Shown in pieces: positions 61,763 to 64,000 of a DNA stretch of 64,000 bases. Positions within the stretch are counted from its first letter, which is position 1. Each line of letters begins with the position of its first letter. Made by a program: the position numbers and the translations under genes. The stretch comes from Glycocaulis sp050485565 (lineage in GTDB: Bacteria > Pseudomonadota > Alphaproteobacteria > Caulobacterales > Maricaulaceae), in NCBI RefSeq assembly GCF_050485565.1, contig NZ_JBJHBQ010000004.1, forward strand, positions 186,001 through 250,000, written 5' to 3'. The notes under the pieces are model-generated. The model saw nothing but the letters and a program-made list of their open reading frames with translations. It made no database searches and was not told where the DNA came from.

Positions 61763-62311
61763 TTACGCCTTGGAGGCGAACGGATCGCTATTGGCTGCGG
61801 CTGCCGGGCGCGGAGCCGAAGCGGCAGATGCCGAGCTCGGCGGGGCAGGCGGCATGGACGCGGCCGCTTTGGGCTTGTCCTGCGAAATGGAGTCAGATGT
61901 GGCTGATTTCTTGTCCGAAAGCGGATCGGACGAACGGCGGCAATGGCCGTCGAAATAGGCGCCGCTTTCTACTGCCAGCGTGGCGTGAATAATGTCGCCT
62001 TCAATGCGCGCGGTTGCGGCCAGCTGCACCTGGCGGGCCCGGACCGAGCCTTCCACGCGGCCGCGAACAACGACGCTCTCGGCGACCACTTCGCCCTTAA
62101 CCGTCGCTTCCTCTCCAATGCTGAGCGATCCGGCGCGCACGTCGCCTTCGACGACGCCATCGAGCTGAACCTCGCCTTCGGAGGAGATGGAGCCCGTGAT
62201 CGTCAGATCAGCGCTGAGAATGGAGGGAGCTTTCGATTTCATGGCGGACCTTTTGGCTGGGGGCGGCGGGCTTCCCGTTTCCGGGGCGGGGGAGTCCTTT
62301 TTATTGAACAT
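61763..62311 (-). CDS. Bactofilin-family cytoskeletal protein
   Basis: This 182-aa protein has a central beta-helix of regularly spaced hydrophobic and glycine residues: ILSADLTITGSISSEGEVQL, DGVVEGDVRAGSLSIGEEAT, EVVAESVVVRGRVEGSV and ARIEGDIIHATLAVESGAYF. Disordered Pro/Ala-rich ends flank it. Bactofilins form membrane-linked filaments that localise cell-wall enzymes. It overlaps the end of the M23 peptidase gene by 11 bp. Confidence 0.93.
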   Translation of the reverse strand: MFNKKDSPAPETGSPPPPAKRSAMKSKAPSILSADLTITGSISSEGEVQLDGVVEGDVRAGSLSIGEEATVKGEVVAESVVVRGRVEGSVRARQVQLAATARIEGDIIHATLAVESGAYFDGHCRRSSDPLSDKKSATSDSISQDKPKAAASMPPAPPSSASAASAPRPAAAANSDPFASKA

Positions 62312-63533
62312 AATGTCCTGCTCTCAAGAAACGCTCGGGATCCAGGTGGTTACCCCTGAACCAGACTTCGTAGTGAAGATGCGTCGCCGTTGACCGCCCG
62401 GTTGTGCCCATTCCCCCAAGGCGCTGACCCGCTTCCACAACGTCACCGCGGCGGACATCAATGGTGTGCAGGTGCGCATAGCGCGTCCTGAACCCGTAGC
62501 CGTGATCGATCTCCACGGTCCTACCATAGCCCGAGCGCCAGCCTGCGTAAACGACACTGCCTGCTGCGCCTGCAGTGATCGGCGTGCCGCGTGCACCGGC
62601 AAAATCACGTCCCGTGTGAAAGGCCGGACGGCGGGTGAACGGGTCAATGCGTGAGCCGTAGGGGCTGGTGTCACGGTAAGGGCCGTCAACCGGCAGGTTG
62701 AGCGGCGTCGCCGACAGGGCCCGCTCAAGCTCTTCCAGCTCCACAAGCCGCGATGCGATACGCGCCACGCGCGCATTGAAGGGGTCGGACAGGTCCAGTC
62801 CTTCCCCCATCAGCGCCGAGCTGTCCAGTGCAACGAACGGACCGCCCGTGCCGCCATCGCCGGACCGCCCCTCACGCACCACTTCCTCAAGCCGCAAACC
62901 GGTCAGCCGCAAAACGGCGCGCAGGTTTTCAAGGCGGGATTCTGCAGACTCTTCAGCCTGCGTCAGCGCAGCTTCCTGATCTGTCATCAGGCCCGCCACA
63001 CGTTCTTCGGCAGGGCTGCCATCGCCGGTATAGGCCGCTGTGCGGATAAGGGATTCACGCGGCGCGGTGTCGGCCGGGCTGGCAGCCATCAGGATGCGGC
63101 CATTATCAAGGCTGGGGCTGAGCTGGCGTTCGCCAATCTGCAGGTCTTCCGCAAAATCCAGCAGGCGGCGGACCGTGTCGTGGCGGACCTGGAACTCGCC
63201 GGCCGTGCGGTCAAACGCATCGCTGCGCGATTCCAGGAAGGCGATAGCCGCGGCTTCAGCGGCGCGCGCTTCTTCAAGCTGAGCCTGATAGGCGGTGATG
63301 GTTTCGTTGAACCTGGCCGAGCGGATCATGTCCGTCCGGCTCTCCAGGATCATGTTTACAGTGGAGATGGTGAGCCAAATGGCCAAGCCGCATGCGGCTG
63401 CCAGCGCACCCACCTGCATCTCGGTGGTCACGGCGAAGTATCGCACCTGACCATCACTGCGATGGTATATCTGCCGGTCCGGGAAGCGTTGCTTGATCAG
63501 CTCCCATGGGCCGGCGAGAAGACGTTTCACCAT
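62301..63533 (-). CDS. M23-family metallopeptidase with membrane anchor and coiled coil
   Basis: This 410-aa protein has an N-terminal membrane helix (about residues 45-65), a coiled-coil region (about 70-260), and an M23/LytM domain from about 300: PYGSRIDPFTRRPAFHTGRD, TVEIDHGYGFRTRYAHLH and ATHLHYEVWFRGNHLDP with the HxH zinc ligands. This layout resembles LmdC-type endopeptidases acting with bactofilins in stalked bacteria. ATG 63533 has GGGCGGGAG upstream. Confidence 0.92.
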   Translation of the reverse strand: MVKRLLAGPWELIKQRFPDRQIYHRSDGQVRYFAVTTEMQVGALAAACGLAIWLTISTVNMILESRTDMIRSARFNETITAYQAQLEEARAAEAAAIAFLESRSDAFDRTAGEFQVRHDTVRRLLDFAEDLQIGERQLSPSLDNGRILMAASPADTAPRESLIRTAAYTGDGSPAEERVAGLMTDQEAALTQAEESAESRLENLRAVLRLTGLRLEEVVREGRSGDGGTGGPFVALDSSALMGEGLDLSDPFNARVARIASRLVELEELERALSATPLNLPVDGPYRDTSPYGSRIDPFTRRPAFHTGRDFAGARGTPITAGAAGSVVYAGWRSGYGRTVEIDHGYGFRTRYAHLHTIDVRRGDVVEAGQRLGGMGTTGRSTATHLHYEVWFRGNHLDPERFLRAGHYVQ

Positions 63534-63690
63534 GCGCTCCCGCCCGGTTTTTCGTTGAAATCCCGCCTCGAAGGCGAAACACTCGCACAGTAATGTGACG
63601 ATTTTCAACCAGTTCGATGCAATCGGATGCAACCTTCGGGCCGTATCTGCGTTAGGCGCGATTAAATCTTTTTTAATTCAACGCCTTAAC

Positions 63691-63695
63691 GACTC
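63691..63695. promoter_or_regulatory. GANTC site between the DUF455 and M23 genes
   Basis: GACTC at 63691-63695 lies just after the DUF455 stop, about 160 bp before the M23 start, in an AT-rich gap with several TTAA words (for example 63662-63665 and 63673-63676). No well-spaced CtrA box is seen. Confidence 0.3.
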
Positions 63696-63696
63696 A

Positions 63697-64000
63697 TTAC
63701 GGAAGCAGCGCTTCGTAGAAGTCCGGTTCGAGTCCCGCTTCGGTGCGCGCCAGAGCGTTCACTGGCAGTTTCAATCCGCCGGGGAATCGTTCCCGCACAA
63801 GACGGTGGAATGCCTCGCGCGGGTTCTGTCCGCGCTGCGCACAGACATGGTCCAGCCAGCGCCGCCCGGCCGCGACATGGCCGATTTCCTCGTTATAGAT
63901 CACCGTCAGGATGTCAGCGCTGGCATGATCACCGGCCGATTGCAGGCGTTCGATCATGCCGGGCGTCACATCCAGCCCGCGCGCTTCCAGCACCAGAGGC
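63697..64000 (-). CDS. DUF455 ferritin-like protein, C-terminal part (partial)
   Basis: Only about the last 100 codons lie in the window; the 5' end is beyond 64000. Readable sequence includes PLVLEARGLDVTPGMIERL, VIYNEEIGHVAAGRRWLDHV with the conserved Glu and His, and FYEALLP-stop. This matches the DUF455 ferritin-like family, of unclear function. The frame is open through the window edge. Confidence 0.85.
   Translation of the reverse strand, partial: PLVLEARGLDVTPGMIERLQSAGDHASADILTVIYNEEIGHVAAGRRWLDHVCAQRGQNPREAFHRLVRERFPGGLKLPVNALARTEAGLEPDFYEALLP

Overview
This 64 kb window is GC-rich, densely coding alphaproteobacterial chromosome. It looks like a Caulobacterales/Maricaulales-type (Hyphomonadaceae/Maricaulaceae-like) genome. 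Supporting signs are a CcrM-type GANTC methyltransferase next to rnhB with a CtrA-like box upstream, a bactofilin paired with an M23 peptidase, an NDUFA12-type complex I protein, ETF:quinone oxidoreductase, a DUF2155 secreted protein, and many ATGA-overlapping operons. The genus is an inference. Most of the window is chromosomal housekeeping. No phage, insertion sequence, CRISPR array, rRNA or tRNA was recognised.

Layout. 0-5 kb: the tail of an HI0933-type flavoprotein, a chemoreceptor gene broken by one in-frame amber codon, an SDR, lepB and a YbjQ protein, and two small membrane proteins. 5-10 kb: an acyl-CoA dehydrogenase, then YceI lipoprotein, cytochrome b561 and a second YceI. 10-17 kb: DNA maintenance (dciA and mutY with overlapping divergent start codons, ccrM, rnhB, a PA0069-type radical SAM protein, a type 4-like UDG) plus two linked glycosyltransferases, one carrying a palindromic repeat inside its reading frame. 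17-25 kb: ETF-QO, a TPR lipoprotein, ispE and a WecA/MraY-like transferase; a polyprenyl synthase; DUF2007, a methyltransferase and a 47-aa membrane protein. 25-33 kb: a SleB-like hydrolase, ppdK, and glyQ and glyS separated by an AT-richer orphan and a GST. 33-38.3 kb: an HxlR regulator divergent from SRPBCC and DHFR-like genes, then nadA-nadB-nadC behind two matching inverted repeats. 38.5-43.3 kb: a class V aminotransferase divergent from an Lrp regulator, then an NrdJ-derived protein that keeps the TSCPD and zinc-ribbon C-terminus but has lost the catalytic ribonucleotide reductase motifs. 43.5-51 kb: an AT-richer orphan membrane protein, DUF2200, NDUFA12, mlaD, DUF2155, aat, accC-accB-aroQ, thiS-thiG and a VOC protein. 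51-64 kb: DsbA-like and M48 peptidase genes, rne, a cell-wall amidase, PBP1A, prfB with a programmed +1 frameshift, bactofilin with M23, and the end of a DUF455 gene.

Intergenic space is dominated by dispersed palindromic repeats in at least three families, often near gene ends. The most unusual items are the catalytically stripped NrdJ relative, the coding-embedded palindromic element, the nad inverted-repeat pair, the amber codon in the chemoreceptor and the prfB recoding site.
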